Source of the DNA: Verrucomicrobiota bacterium
GTDB lineage: Bacteria > Verrucomicrobiota > Verrucomicrobiia > Opitutales > Opitutaceae
Length of the DNA stretch: 64,000 nt
Assembly: GCA_016235555.1 (NCBI GenBank)
Contig: JACRKC010000124.1
Location: 1-64,000 of the forward strand
Direction: 5' to 3'
In this document: piece after piece, positions 1-7,668 of the stretch
Position numbering within the stretch: position 1 is the first letter of the stretch
Layout: each line of letters begins with the position of its first letter
Translations under genes and position numbers: made by a program
Notes under the pieces: model-generated
Databases searched by the model: none
The model's input: the letters and a program-made list of their open reading frames with translations, nothing else
Told to the model about the DNA's origin: nothing

Positions 1-812
1 ACGTCCCGAACGATGTTGGAGGCGACCCATGGCGTTTTTTCCGATATCGCGGAGGGGGCGCAGGGAAACTCGTACGTCGAGGCGGGGATGGCTTTGATCA
101 CCGCGGCGTCGACGGAGTGGGCGATGCGCTGGCCAGGCTCGACGATGAGGAAGCGAGCGGAGTCCCAGTCGCCGGTGAGCAGGTCGCGGAGTAGCGACGG
201 GTCGCCGGGCTGGTGGTCGAATTTCCAGCCGAGCGCGGCGGCGCAGTTTTTCGCGTGGGCGAGATGCGCTTCGTCGCCGGGCTGGGCGAGGTCGGTGTAG
301 ATCGCGGTGGTGTAGTGAGCGCGAGTTTCGCGTTCGGCCTCGAGCAGATCGGCGGCGGCCTCGGGCCCGTAGCGCTGCGTGAATTCCTCGCGGAGGCGGG
401 CGTCGCGGTCGGGTCCGGGGAGACGGCCGGCGCGATCCCAGCCGGGCGCATACCAGTAGGCGGCGGGCTCGCGTGCGAGGCAGGCGGCGTAGCGCTCCTT
501 GCTGCCGAGGAAGAACGTCATGCAGTCGTGGGCGCGCGGCACGATGAGGCGGCAGCGTTTGGGCGCGAGATCGACGAGCGCGAGGCCGCAGAGGCCGTAG
601 ACGAGGACGATGTCCTGCACGGCGGGGTCCGCCTCGGCGCGGGCGATGGCGGCGGCGAGCGTGGCGCGGAGTTCGCCGGGACGGTCGTGCAGGCCGATTT
701 CGAAAAACTCGCGGCGAACGAAATGCGCGGTGTCGCCGCCGAGCGCGGCGATCTCGGGCTCGACGACTTTGCAGGCGATCAGGGCGCAGGGAGCGCGAGG
801 CGTTGCGGACAT
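1..812 (-). CDS. DUF1638 family protein, C-terminus beyond the left edge
   Basis: I translated this frame by hand from the ATG whose complement is at 810-812; it stays open to the window edge (270 codons). The N-terminus MSATPRAPCALIACKVVEPE, the block YGLCGLALVDL and the following PRAHDCMTFFLGSKE with AAYWYAPGW match the conserved pattern of DUF1638 (a small-residue/Cys N-terminal strand, YGLCG, PRAHDC, then YW..PGW). The family's biochemical function is not established. Members often sit beside corrinoid protein or methyltransferase genes, but the expected neighbour would lie outside this window. The conserved Cys residues in ALIAC, YGLCG and AHDC suggest metal or cofactor binding, which is inference. 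The downstream sulfatase is on the same strand and ends about 120 bp upstream of this start. Family assignment is fairly sure, function unknown. Confidence 0.8.
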   Translation of the reverse strand, partial: MSATPRAPCALIACKVVEPEIAALGGDTAHFVRREFFEIGLHDRPGELRATLAAAIARAEADPAVQDIVLVYGLCGLALVDLAPKRCRLIVPRAHDCMTFFLGSKERYAACLAREPAAYWYAPGWDRAGRLPGPDRDARLREEFTQRYGPEAAADLLEAERETRAHYTTAIYTDLAQPGDEAHLAHAKNCAAALGWKFDHQPGDPSLLRDLLTGDWDSARFLIVEPGQRIAHSVDAAVIKAIPASTYEFPCAPSAISEKTPWVASNIVRD

Positions 813-930
813 GGCGGGGGCGAATTCGGGTGGTGGGCGGGCACGTCCCGGTGTCCGCACGGTGTGGCCCGGTGGAGGCGGAGAATGCGGGCGCAGGGAC
901 GCGCCTGCCCACCCGCTGAGGTGGGGTCGA

Positions 931-2451
931 TCACTTTTTGTTTTTGCCGGCTTTGCCTTTGCCGCCGGCCTTGCCGGCGCCAGCACCCGCGCGATCGCCG
1001 AGGTCGGGGAGCGGGAGGTAGTCGAAATCGAGGATCATCTTTTCCGCGAGGGCGGTGCGCAGCGCAAACTCGACGTCGTGCAGCGCGGGCTGGCCGCTGA
1101 GGTTGGTGAGTTCGGACGGGTCGGCTTCGAGATCGTAGAGTTCGTAGACCGGGCGCGGGGTCGTGAAGTAGGTGGTGCGGAGGCCGGCGGCGAGTTGGCC
1201 GTCGGCGTTGGCGGCGGTCATCTCGCGCCACGCGGCGCCGCCGGCGGAATCGACCGGCGAGTAGGGAATCCACGGCGTGCAGTTGTAGATGAATTTGTAG
1301 CGTTCGCTGCGCACGGCGCGGCTGAGATCGTAGCCGCTGTTGGCCATGTTGACGGTGACGGGGGCGCTGCCGTGCGGGCCGCGCTCGAAGAACACGTGTG
1401 CGCGGGGGATGTGGCCCTCGCCCTTGAGCAGGCCGAGGAAGCTGAGGCCGGACATCTTGGGGCCGGCGGACACGCCGGCCGCGGCGAGGATGGTGGGGGC
1501 GATGTCTTCGTTGCTGAGGAGTTCGCGCGAATCGCCGCCGGGCTTCACGACGCCGGGCCAGCGGACGACGAGGGGGACGTTGCAGCCGGGATCGTAGAGG
1601 GAGCCCTTGCCGTGGGGGAAGGCCATGCCGTTGTCGCCGGCGAAGATGACGAGGGTGTTGGGCGTGAGGCCGCGTTCGGCGAGCAGATCGAGCACGGATT
1701 TCATGCTGCGGTCGACGCGGTTGACCTCGCCGCAGTAGTCGGCGAGTTGCGCGCGCACGCCGGGCAGGTCGGGCCAGTGGGCGGGAAGCTTGAGCGTGGC
1801 CGGATCGGGGCGGAACTCGGGTTCGGGCGTCCACGCGTGGTGCGGATCGCTGAAGTTGAGCCAGAGGCAGAACGGTTTGTCGGCGGGTTTCTGCGCGAGG
1901 AACTCCCGCATCTGCTCGATGGCTTGTTTGTCGGAGCCCTGGCGGAGGAAGTCGACGCGCCGGTCGAACGTCTTGAGGCTGTTTTTCTCGAGCAGATTTT
2001 GCATCGTCGGGCCGGCGTTGGCGGAGTTGGAGCCGTCGAGATGATAGGCGCGGCCGGCGATGCCGGTGTGGTAACCGCCTTTTTCGCGGAGCAATTCCAT
2101 GAACGTGACCTCGTCGCGCGGGAGGGGCGAGGAGAAGCGCGTCATGCGCGCGGCGACGGCGGAACGGCCGGTGAGGTAGGCCGCGCGCGACGGCACGCAT
2201 TGGGGGGCGGCGGTGAAGAAGCGGTGGAACTTCATGCCGTCGGCCGCGAGGCGGTCGAGGGTGGGCGTGCGGACGTTGGTGTCGCCGTAGCAGGAGAGAA
2301 ACGGGTAGCTATGATCGTCGGAGAGGACGAAGAGGATGTTCGGTTTCGACGGGCTCACCGCGGAGGGGCGGGCGGGGGCGGCGGCGTGGAGAAGCGCCGC
2401 CAACGGCCAGACGACGAGAAACGCCAGCGGGGAGAGAAAACGTGGTTTCAT
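931..2451 (-). CDS. Secreted sulfatase (Cys-type, S1 family)
   Basis: Predicted 506-residue exported hydrolase of sulfate esters. The start is set at the Met before a clear signal peptide (MKPRFLSPLAFLVVWPLAAL, cleavage near HAAA); an upstream in-frame Met adds only 18 residues encoded by an intergenic repeat. Asp45-Asp46 in FVLSDDH are the usual calcium ligands. CVPSR at 85-89 is the C-x-P-x-R motif whose Cys is converted to formylglycine. GDNGMAFPHGKGS further on is the conserved metal/substrate motif. The architecture resembles heparan N-sulfatase or iduronate-type enzymes, but the substrate cannot be fixed. Residues 26-41 (PARPSAVSPSKPNILF) are encoded within a 45-bp stretch identical to one in the sulfatase at 7669-9207. 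The C-terminus is a short Gly/Lys-rich tail. No sulfatase-maturation enzyme lies in the window. Confidence 0.93.
   Translation of the reverse strand: MKPRFLSPLAFLVVWPLAALLHAAAPARPSAVSPSKPNILFVLSDDHSYPFLSCYGDTNVRTPTLDRLAADGMKFHRFFTAAPQCVPSRAAYLTGRSAVAARMTRFSSPLPRDEVTFMELLREKGGYHTGIAGRAYHLDGSNSANAGPTMQNLLEKNSLKTFDRRVDFLRQGSDKQAIEQMREFLAQKPADKPFCLWLNFSDPHHAWTPEPEFRPDPATLKLPAHWPDLPGVRAQLADYCGEVNRVDRSMKSVLDLLAERGLTPNTLVIFAGDNGMAFPHGKGSLYDPGCNVPLVVRWPGVVKPGGDSRELLSNEDIAPTILAAAGVSAGPKMSGLSFLGLLKGEGHIPRAHVFFERGPHGSAPVTVNMANSGYDLSRAVRSERYKFIYNCTPWIPYSPVDSAGGAAWREMTAANADGQLAAGLRTTYFTTPRPVYELYDLEADPSELTNLSGQPALHDVEFALRTALAEKMILDFDYLPLPDLGDRAGAGAGKAGGKGKAGKNKK
2329..2373. repeat. 45-bp segment shared exactly with 9070-9114
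   Basis: This stretch inside the sulfatase gene is identical, base for base, to a stretch in a second and otherwise diverged sulfatase. It covers the junction between signal peptide and mature domain. It contains TTCGACGGGCTCACCGC, which resembles the TTCGACAGGCTCAGGGC type of dispersed palindrome found in many GC-rich genomes. Confidence 0.75.
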
Positions 2452-2458
2452 GGGCAGT

Positions 2459-2632
2459 GGGTCCGATACCGCGAAGCTTGCTTCGCCTGGGTTGGAAAGT
2501 GGCACGGGTCTCCCGACCCGTGGAGAACGGGATCACGGGTCAGGAGACCCGTGCCACGAAACGAGCGAGGTTGGGGGCGAATCATAGCGGTTTGATCAAA
2601 TTGACCCGGAGCTTGCTCCGGGGCATCTTTAC
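2459..2632. repeat. Bipartite intergenic hairpin element, copy A
   Basis: The left unit begins GTCCGATACCGCGAAGC and contains the hairpin CGAAGC-TT-GCTTCG. The right unit begins TTTGATCAAA and contains CCCGGAGC-TT-GCTCCGGG (2605-2622), ending in TTTAC. Between them lies a perfect 15-bp inverted repeat (2499-2513 with 2543-2557, GTGGCACGGGTCTCC). The element fills the gap between two minus-strand sulfatase genes, and its left end is 8 bp from the start codon. Three more copies of the same frame occur in the window. Confidence 0.85.
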
Positions 2633-2672
2633 GCGGCCTGAGAGACGAAGTGACGGCCGGAAGTGGAAATGG

Positions 2673-4142
2673 TCACGGCCAATTCTTCGGCGTGCCGAAC
2701 CAGTCGTGCATCTCCTTCGTGAAGGGCGTGACGATCTCGCGCGGCTCGGGGATCGCGCCGCGGTCGCCGGTCTCGGTCATCCAGGTGTCGAGCGCAGCGC
2801 GGAGGCGGTGGGTGGCGGCGCGGTGCTCGGCGAGCGGGGAGTCGATGAGGTTGTCGACCTCGTGGGGATCGGCGGCGAGGTCGTAGAGTTCCTCGCCGGG
2901 ACCGCGGCGTTCCATGAGCGCGAGCGGGGCGCCGGTGAGTTTGCCGGCGCGGTGGAGTTCGCGCATGAGGGGCAGGATGAGGAAGCACTTTTCCTTGTAA
3001 CGATTGAGCGAGGCGAAGGTCGGGCCGGACGAGAAGGTGCGGACGTAGTGGTAGCGCCGGTCATGCACGGAGCGGATGCGCTGCTCGGTCTCGTCGATGC
3101 GGTCGCGGGCGGCGAAGGCATACTGGCGCGGCGGCGCGGCGTCGGCGTCGAGGAACACGCGGCCGTGCATGAGCGGCTGCGGCAGGCCGGCGGCGGCGAG
3201 CGTCGTGGCGGTCACGTCGAGGAGGCTGAGGAGGCGGTCGTCGACGGCGCCGGGTTTGAGCTGGGCCGGAGCGGGAAAGTTTTTCGCCCAACGGATGATC
3301 AGCGGCACGCGCAGGCCGGAGTCGTAGCACCAGTGGATGCCGCGCGGATCGAGGCGGCCGTTGTCCCCAAAGAATATCACGATGGTGTCGTCCTCAAGTC
3401 CGTCGTCGCGGAGCTGGGCGAGCACCTTACCGAGGCGGAGATCCATGCCGGAGATGGAATTCAGGTAGCGGGCCCACTCCTCGCGCACAATGGGGTGATC
3501 GGGATAGTAGGGCGGCGGCGTGACCGTCTCCGGTTTCGCGTGGCGGACATGGATGTCCTCGCCGACCCATTTGACGCGCTCCTTCTGTGCGCTCTGGCGG
3601 TCGTAGATGTCGTATTCGCTCTCCTCGGAGTTGACGACGGCGAAGAACGGCTGGCGGGATTTCAACGCGGACCAGTCGCTGGAGTTTTCGTGGTAGATGG
3701 GGCCTTCGTTGACGAAATTGAGGTCGAGCTTGCCGGTGCCGACGCTCGCCGAGCCGATCGTTTTGATGTTGGCGGTGAAGTAGCCGGCGTCGCGCAGTCG
3801 GTGCGTGATGGGCCGCACGCCGGCGGGCAGGCGGAAGCTGTCCGTGCGGTGCGAACGCATGTGCTGCGTGTCCGTCGTGGTCTGATAGAGCCCGGTGAAG
3901 AACGCGGAGCGGCTCGGCGCGCAGGCGGGGTTGGTGGCGAAGACGTGCGTGTAGCGCGTGCCGGCGGCGGCGAGGGCGTCGAGGTTGGGGGTGTGGACGT
4001 GCCGGCCGCCGTAGCAGGCGAGATCGGCCGGCGTGAGGTTTTCGCCGATCAGCCAGAGGATATTGGGCGGGCGCGGCGCGGCGGCGGAGAGAGTGGACGC
4101 GAGGGCGAGTGCGAGGAGCAGGAGGTGCGAACGGGGCGGCAT
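2673..4142 (-). CDS. Secreted sulfatase (heparan N-sulfatase-like)
   Basis: A 489-residue exported sulfatase. The chosen start precedes a signal peptide (MPPRSHLLLLALALAST); the longer frame upstream is GC-rich noise with a palindrome in it. CAPSR at 74-78 is the formylglycine motif, and FFGDNGRLDPRG is the second metal motif. In the first metal motif the usual Asp-Asp is replaced by Glu34-Asn35 (LIGENLTPAD); Glu-Asp occurs in N-sulfoglucosamine-sulfatase relatives, while Asn here is less common. The stop lies 40 bp after repeat copy A and the gene runs in the same direction as the next sulfatase. A 25-bp palindrome lies 88 bp upstream of the start. Substrate unknown; a sulfated glycan is the natural inference. 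Confidence 0.92.
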   Translation of the reverse strand: MPPRSHLLLLALALASTLSAAAPRPPNILWLIGENLTPADLACYGGRHVHTPNLDALAAAGTRYTHVFATNPACAPSRSAFFTGLYQTTTDTQHMRSHRTDSFRLPAGVRPITHRLRDAGYFTANIKTIGSASVGTGKLDLNFVNEGPIYHENSSDWSALKSRQPFFAVVNSEESEYDIYDRQSAQKERVKWVGEDIHVRHAKPETVTPPPYYPDHPIVREEWARYLNSISGMDLRLGKVLAQLRDDGLEDDTIVIFFGDNGRLDPRGIHWCYDSGLRVPLIIRWAKNFPAPAQLKPGAVDDRLLSLLDVTATTLAAAGLPQPLMHGRVFLDADAAPPRQYAFAARDRIDETEQRIRSVHDRRYHYVRTFSSGPTFASLNRYKEKCFLILPLMRELHRAGKLTGAPLALMERRGPGEELYDLAADPHEVDNLIDSPLAEHRAATHRLRAALDTWMTETGDRGAIPEPREIVTPFTKEMHDWFGTPKNWP

Positions 4143-4229
4143 AGGGGGCGGACAGTGGACGCGAAAACCCGGGTGGGGTCGAGCGCGGCGCCGCCCGGCT
4201 GCGAGGCGGGCCGCGATGGGCGAAAACTG

Positions 4230-4254
4230 GTTTGTCATCTAATAGATGACAAAC
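4230..4254. promoter_or_regulatory. 25-bp perfect palindrome, operator-like (site 1)
   Basis: Half-site GTTTGTCATCTA, central A, then its exact reverse complement. It sits 88 bp upstream of a sulfatase start, in the gap below the KOW gene. Two sites with the same outer bases (TTTGT...ACAAA) lie upstream of two other genes. It could be a repressor operator or a small dispersed palindrome. Confidence 0.5.
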
Positions 4255-4307
4255 TCAGAGGGATCGGCTTCCGCACGCCGGCCGCTACCGCCGACGAAAC
4301 ACGGGGT

Positions 4308-4502
4308 TCAGACGAGGACGGTATTCTTCGCGAGGGTCTTGAAGCGGTCGCCGTTGGGCTGGACGACGGTAAGGGTGGTGAAGCCGGACTTGCTGACGTT
4401 GATGTCGCGGACGACGCCCGACTTCCCGGCGTGCGTGCCGGCGACGACTTGGCAGCGGGCGCCGTCCGTGAGTTTGGCGGGGGGATGGTCTTTGGGTTTC
4501 AT
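4308..4502 (-). CDS. Small KOW-motif protein
   Basis: A 64-residue protein whose residues 14-40 (ARCQVVAGTHAGKSGVVRDI) form a KOW motif, the small beta fold found in ribosomal proteins L24/L26 and NusG that usually binds RNA. The rest, SKSGFTTLTVVQPNGDRF followed by KTLAKNTVLV, would complete a small barrel. There is no signal peptide or membrane segment. It stands alone between a low-GC lipoprotein gene and a sulfatase. Too short to be L24, so it is not a ribosomal protein; similar stand-alone KOW proteins are annotated in Verrucomicrobiota without a known role. The coding call rests on the recognisable motif and normal codon use. Confidence 0.75.
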   Translation of the reverse strand: MKPKDHPPAKLTDGARCQVVAGTHAGKSGVVRDINVSKSGFTTLTVVQPNGDRFKTLAKNTVLV

Positions 4503-4523
4503 GGAAAGTGGGACTTGTTGGGT

Positions 4524-5069
4524 TCAGTCCTTCTCCGCGGATTCACGAAGTAGGCGTAACAAGCGGTGATAGGCGTTTGGCACTGGCTGTCCGGTCAATA
4601 ATTCGGTCTGCAATGTTGGATCACCAATCGGTGAGAGTTTCGGGTATACATTATTTCCTCCGCTTTTCTTTTCGGCCTTGCCGTCACGAAAGGTGACCCA
4701 CCATTGCGTGCCATCGGAGATCTGCATATTGAGGTCCTTCGGGGAATACTGATCCTTCCAATCAAGAATGCGCAGTTCTTCGATGCGCTTCCAAACCAAG
4801 GATGCGGTTTGCGCATCCAACTTCGTCCATCGCTGCCGCGCGATCACGTAGTGAGTTTCGCCCGGCTTTACTGGTTTTGGTCTGTAGACATCGAACCCGA
4901 CGTGATGATCTGCGATTACGAACAAGTAATTCGTGGAAACCGCGCCGCCGTCATACAGCATGAGCACGCGGCGGCAGGACGAGAAATCACGTGTGTCGAT
5001 AGGGCGGAGACCGAAGGCACAACCGCCCAACACGAGCAGAAGCAGGGCGAAAAGTGACGTTCGCTTCAT
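4524..5069 (-). CDS. Putative lipoprotein of unknown function, low GC
   Basis: A 181-residue protein beginning MKRTSLFALLLLVLGGCAFG, a typical lipoprotein signal with lipobox LGGC, so it is predicted to be anchored in a membrane. I recognise no domain. The mature part is mixed alpha/beta with several Trp residues (IARQRWTKLDAQ, DGTQWWVTFRDGKAE). The base composition is visibly lower in GC than neighbouring genes and contains AT-rich codons rare nearby, which suggests transfer or weak constraint. The longer frame extending upstream has no plausible protein character and overlaps the next gene. It lies in the same direction as its neighbours, with a GCGCGTTG-type palindrome just upstream (about 5117-5141). 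Confidence 0.75.
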   Translation of the reverse strand: MKRTSLFALLLLVLGGCAFGLRPIDTRDFSSCRRVLMLYDGGAVSTNYLFVIADHHVGFDVYRPKPVKPGETHYVIARQRWTKLDAQTASLVWKRIEELRILDWKDQYSPKDLNMQISDGTQWWVTFRDGKAEKKSGGNNVYPKLSPIGDPTLQTELLTGQPVPNAYHRLLRLLRESAEKD

Positions 5070-5140
5070 GCCTTTGTTTGGCGCCAAAAAATTCGCACAG
5101 CCTGTCGATATCAAGCGCGTTGACCGCAACGCGCTCCACC

Positions 5141-6100
5141 TCACCCAAACGCCTTGCGCAGCGTTTCGAGGCTTTTCGGGACGGCGGTGTTGGGGTCTTC
5201 CTTGCCTTCCATTTCGAGGCCGATCCAGCCGGTGTAGTTGGCGCGGGCGAGGATTGCGGCGATGCGGGGGTAGTCGAGATCGAGCGTATACCACTCGCCG
5301 CCGCCGTGGTAGGTCTTGGCTTGCACGTAGATGGTGTGCGGCGCCATCGCCTCGAGCTGGGCGTAGGTGTCGTCGAGGAAGTTGCCGGTGTCCATCAGGC
5401 CGCCGAGCCACGGCGACTTGATCCGGCCGAGGATGTGCAGGAGGCCGGCGGCGGTGCGGGCGAGGCCCCAGTGGTTTTCGAGGGCGAGGATGACGCCGCA
5501 TTTCTCGGCGGTGGGCAGGCAGCGCTCGATGCCATCCATGCACCACTTGAAGCCTTCGTCCTCGGTGCGGCCCGGGAGCACGGGCTCGATGCCGCGGTTT
5601 TTCCTGAGTTCGTCGAAACTGCGGGTGGTGCCCCAGCGGCCGGTGTTGATGCGGATCGACGGGCAGCCGAGTTCGTAGGCGAGCTCGATGCACTTGTTGG
5701 TGTGCTCGACTTCGGCGGCGAGTTTCTGCGGGTCGGGCTGCACGAAGCTCTGGTGGGTGGACACGCAGCAGATTTCGAGGCCGTTGCGGAACGCGTGGCG
5801 TTTGAGCTTGTGCAGATAGGCGCGGCCCGCGGCGTCGAGCGGGGCGCGTTCGCCGAGATCCATCTGGCGGTGCAGGATGTCGACCCCCTCGACGCCGAGC
5901 TCGGCGGCGCGATCCATGACCGTTTCGATCGGGACCTTGGCGGTGCGGAAGTGCCAGTAGGAGTAGGAAGCGACGGCGAGCTTGAGGCGCTTGCGTTTGG
6001 CCGGCGCGGCGGCGTCGGCGGCCAGGGCGGGCGCGCGGGTGAGGGCGAGCGCGGTGCTGGCGGCGAGGGACGAGGTGAGGAAGTTGCGGCGGGTGAGCAT
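5141..6100 (-). CDS. Tat-exported sugar phosphate isomerase/epimerase-like TIM barrel
   Basis: A 319-residue protein of the xylose-isomerase-like TIM-barrel superfamily. It begins MLTRRNFLTSSLAASTALAL, a twin-arginine signal, so the fold is likely exported after folding. Barrel motifs visible are KLAVASYSYWHF at the start, VEGVDILHRQMDLGE, CCVSTHQSF, IRINTGRW, ILALENHWG (the conserved Glu metal ligand), GLMDTGNF and the final GWIGLEMEG. Homologues take part in sugar acid or inositol metabolism, yet many exported members of planctomycetes and verrucomicrobia are uncharacterised. The sulfatase neighbours suggest a role in sugar processing, which is inference. Reaction and substrate are unknown. 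Confidence 0.85.
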   Translation of the reverse strand: MLTRRNFLTSSLAASTALALTRAPALAADAAAPAKRKRLKLAVASYSYWHFRTAKVPIETVMDRAAELGVEGVDILHRQMDLGERAPLDAAGRAYLHKLKRHAFRNGLEICCVSTHQSFVQPDPQKLAAEVEHTNKCIELAYELGCPSIRINTGRWGTTRSFDELRKNRGIEPVLPGRTEDEGFKWCMDGIERCLPTAEKCGVILALENHWGLARTAAGLLHILGRIKSPWLGGLMDTGNFLDDTYAQLEAMAPHTIYVQAKTYHGGGEWYTLDLDYPRIAAILARANYTGWIGLEMEGKEDPNTAVPKSLETLRKAFG

Positions 6101-6267
6101 GGGGAAATTGGGTCTTGGGTTTGGGGTCTTGGGTCTGGGGGGGCGGGAGATGGAGTGGAGCGTGGGGGCGAAGGCGGCGGGTCGGGTTTGGGGTGGTGAG
6201 TGTTCGAGGGCGGGTCACAGACCCGCCCTACCGCCCTACCGCGCTGATACGGCGTGGGGTGCGGTGG

Positions 6268-7614
6268 CTACTTGTTGGCCTTTTTCTTGCCGCCTTTCTT
6301 TTTCGTGGCGGGAGTGTCGGGCGCGCTCGGCGGGGCTTGCTCGGCGCTCCATTTGTCCCACAGCGCCTGGAGCTGGCGGACGGTGTCGGGCTGCGCGGCG
6401 GCGAGATCCTTGGATTCGCCGATGTCAGTGGCGAGGTTGTAGAGTTCCGGCTGGCCGCTGCCGCCGCGCGAGACGACGAGCTTCAGGTCGCCGTGGCGGA
6501 TGCCCCACTGCGGGCCGTAGCGCCAGTAGAGCGTCTGGTGCGGGCGGCCGGAGTTGGCGCCGGTGAGGAAGGGCAGGAGATCGACGCCGTCGAGCTGCCA
6601 CGAGGCGTCGGGCTGGGCGCCGGCGGCGACGAGGGCGGTGGGGAGCACGTCGAGGTTCATCACGGGATGGTCGTAGACCTTGCCGGCGGGGAGGCGGCCT
6701 TTCCATTGGGCGAGGAACGGGACACGCGGGCCGCCCTCGAAGGTCGTCATCTTGAAGCCGCGCAGCGGGCCGTTGTGCGAGGTGGTGCTGGCGGTCGGGC
6801 CGCCGTTGTCGGCGATGTAGAAGATGAGTGTGTTTTCTTCCTGCCGGAGTTCGCGCACTTTCGCGAGGACGCGGCCGACGGCGTCGTCCATGCCGGCCAT
6901 CATCGCGGCGAAGAGTTTGCGTTTCTCGTCGGTGATTTTGGGGAAGCGATCGAGGTATTTTTGCGGGGCTTGGAGCGGGGCGTGCTGGGCGTTGAAGGGG
7001 AGGTAGAGGAACCACGGTTTGGTCTGGTTGCGCCCGAGCCAGTCGACGGCGCGGTCGGCGTAGGCGTCGGTGGTGTAGAAGGCGGGATCGGTGACGGGGC
7101 GGACGTCGTTGTTGATGCGGGAGTCGACGAAGTTGGTGGGGTGGAAGAACGGCGTGTTGTTGAGCGTGCCGTAGAATTCGTCGAAGCCGCGTTTCGTGGG
7201 GCGGTAGTCGGGGCCGCCGCCGAGGTGCCATTTGCCGATGGCGACGGTGGCGTAGCCGCGCTGCCTGAGGCGGTCGGCGAGGGTGACCTGGTCGAGGCGG
7301 AGGCCGGTGGCGTTGGCGACGCTGTTGAACTCGTGGCCGAAGCGCGTGGGGTAGCGGCCGGTGAGGAGGCCGGCGCGCGACGGGCTGCAATACGTGGCGG
7401 CGACGTAGCCGTTGGTGAAGCGGATGCCGTTCCGGGCGAGGGAGTCGATGTGCGGCGTGGGAATCTCGGGGTTGCCCTGGCAGCCGAGTTCGCCCCAGCC
7501 GAGGTCGTCGGCGTAGAAGATGAGGAGATTCGGTGGCGGCGCGGACGCGGCGCGCGCGGAGGTGAAGGCGACGAAAAGCAGGGCGAGCGAGGCGAGGCGG
7601 AAGATGGTTTTCAT
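6268..7614 (-). CDS. Secreted arylsulfatase A-like sulfatase
   Basis: A 448-residue exported sulfatase with signal peptide MKTIFRLASLALLFVAFTSA. Asp36-Asp37 (FYADDLGWGELGC) are calcium ligands, CSPSR at 76-80 is the formylglycine motif, GKWHLGG supplies the Lys/His of the active site, and YIADNGGPT the second metal pair. This pattern is that of the arylsulfatase A / N-acetylgalactosamine-6-sulfatase group. The C-terminal 12 residues are Lys/Gly-rich (KKKGGKKKANK), an odd tail also hinted at in the first sulfatase of the window. A GGGCGGGTCACAGACCCGCCC palindrome lies downstream at about 6209-6230. It runs head to tail with the next sulfatase upstream, 54 bp away. Confidence 0.93.
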   Translation of the reverse strand: MKTIFRLASLALLFVAFTSARAASAPPPNLLIFYADDLGWGELGCQGNPEIPTPHIDSLARNGIRFTNGYVAATYCSPSRAGLLTGRYPTRFGHEFNSVANATGLRLDQVTLADRLRQRGYATVAIGKWHLGGGPDYRPTKRGFDEFYGTLNNTPFFHPTNFVDSRINNDVRPVTDPAFYTTDAYADRAVDWLGRNQTKPWFLYLPFNAQHAPLQAPQKYLDRFPKITDEKRKLFAAMMAGMDDAVGRVLAKVRELRQEENTLIFYIADNGGPTASTTSHNGPLRGFKMTTFEGGPRVPFLAQWKGRLPAGKVYDHPVMNLDVLPTALVAAGAQPDASWQLDGVDLLPFLTGANSGRPHQTLYWRYGPQWGIRHGDLKLVVSRGGSGQPELYNLATDIGESKDLAAAQPDTVRQLQALWDKWSAEQAPPSAPDTPATKKKGGKKKANK

Positions 7615-7668
7615 GCGGGCGGGGGAGGATTTGATGGCGCGGGGTGCGAGGGGCGGCGGGCTGCGGGG

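Noticed and set aside
610-2595. Very long plus-strand frames opposite the sulfatases (and similar at 2442-4553, 6115-9261, 11427-14309)
   Set aside because: Their Ala/Gly/Arg/Glu-rich translations have no domain, no signal peptide and no family motif. They are antisense frames kept open by high GC and the codon bias of the real minus-strand genes.
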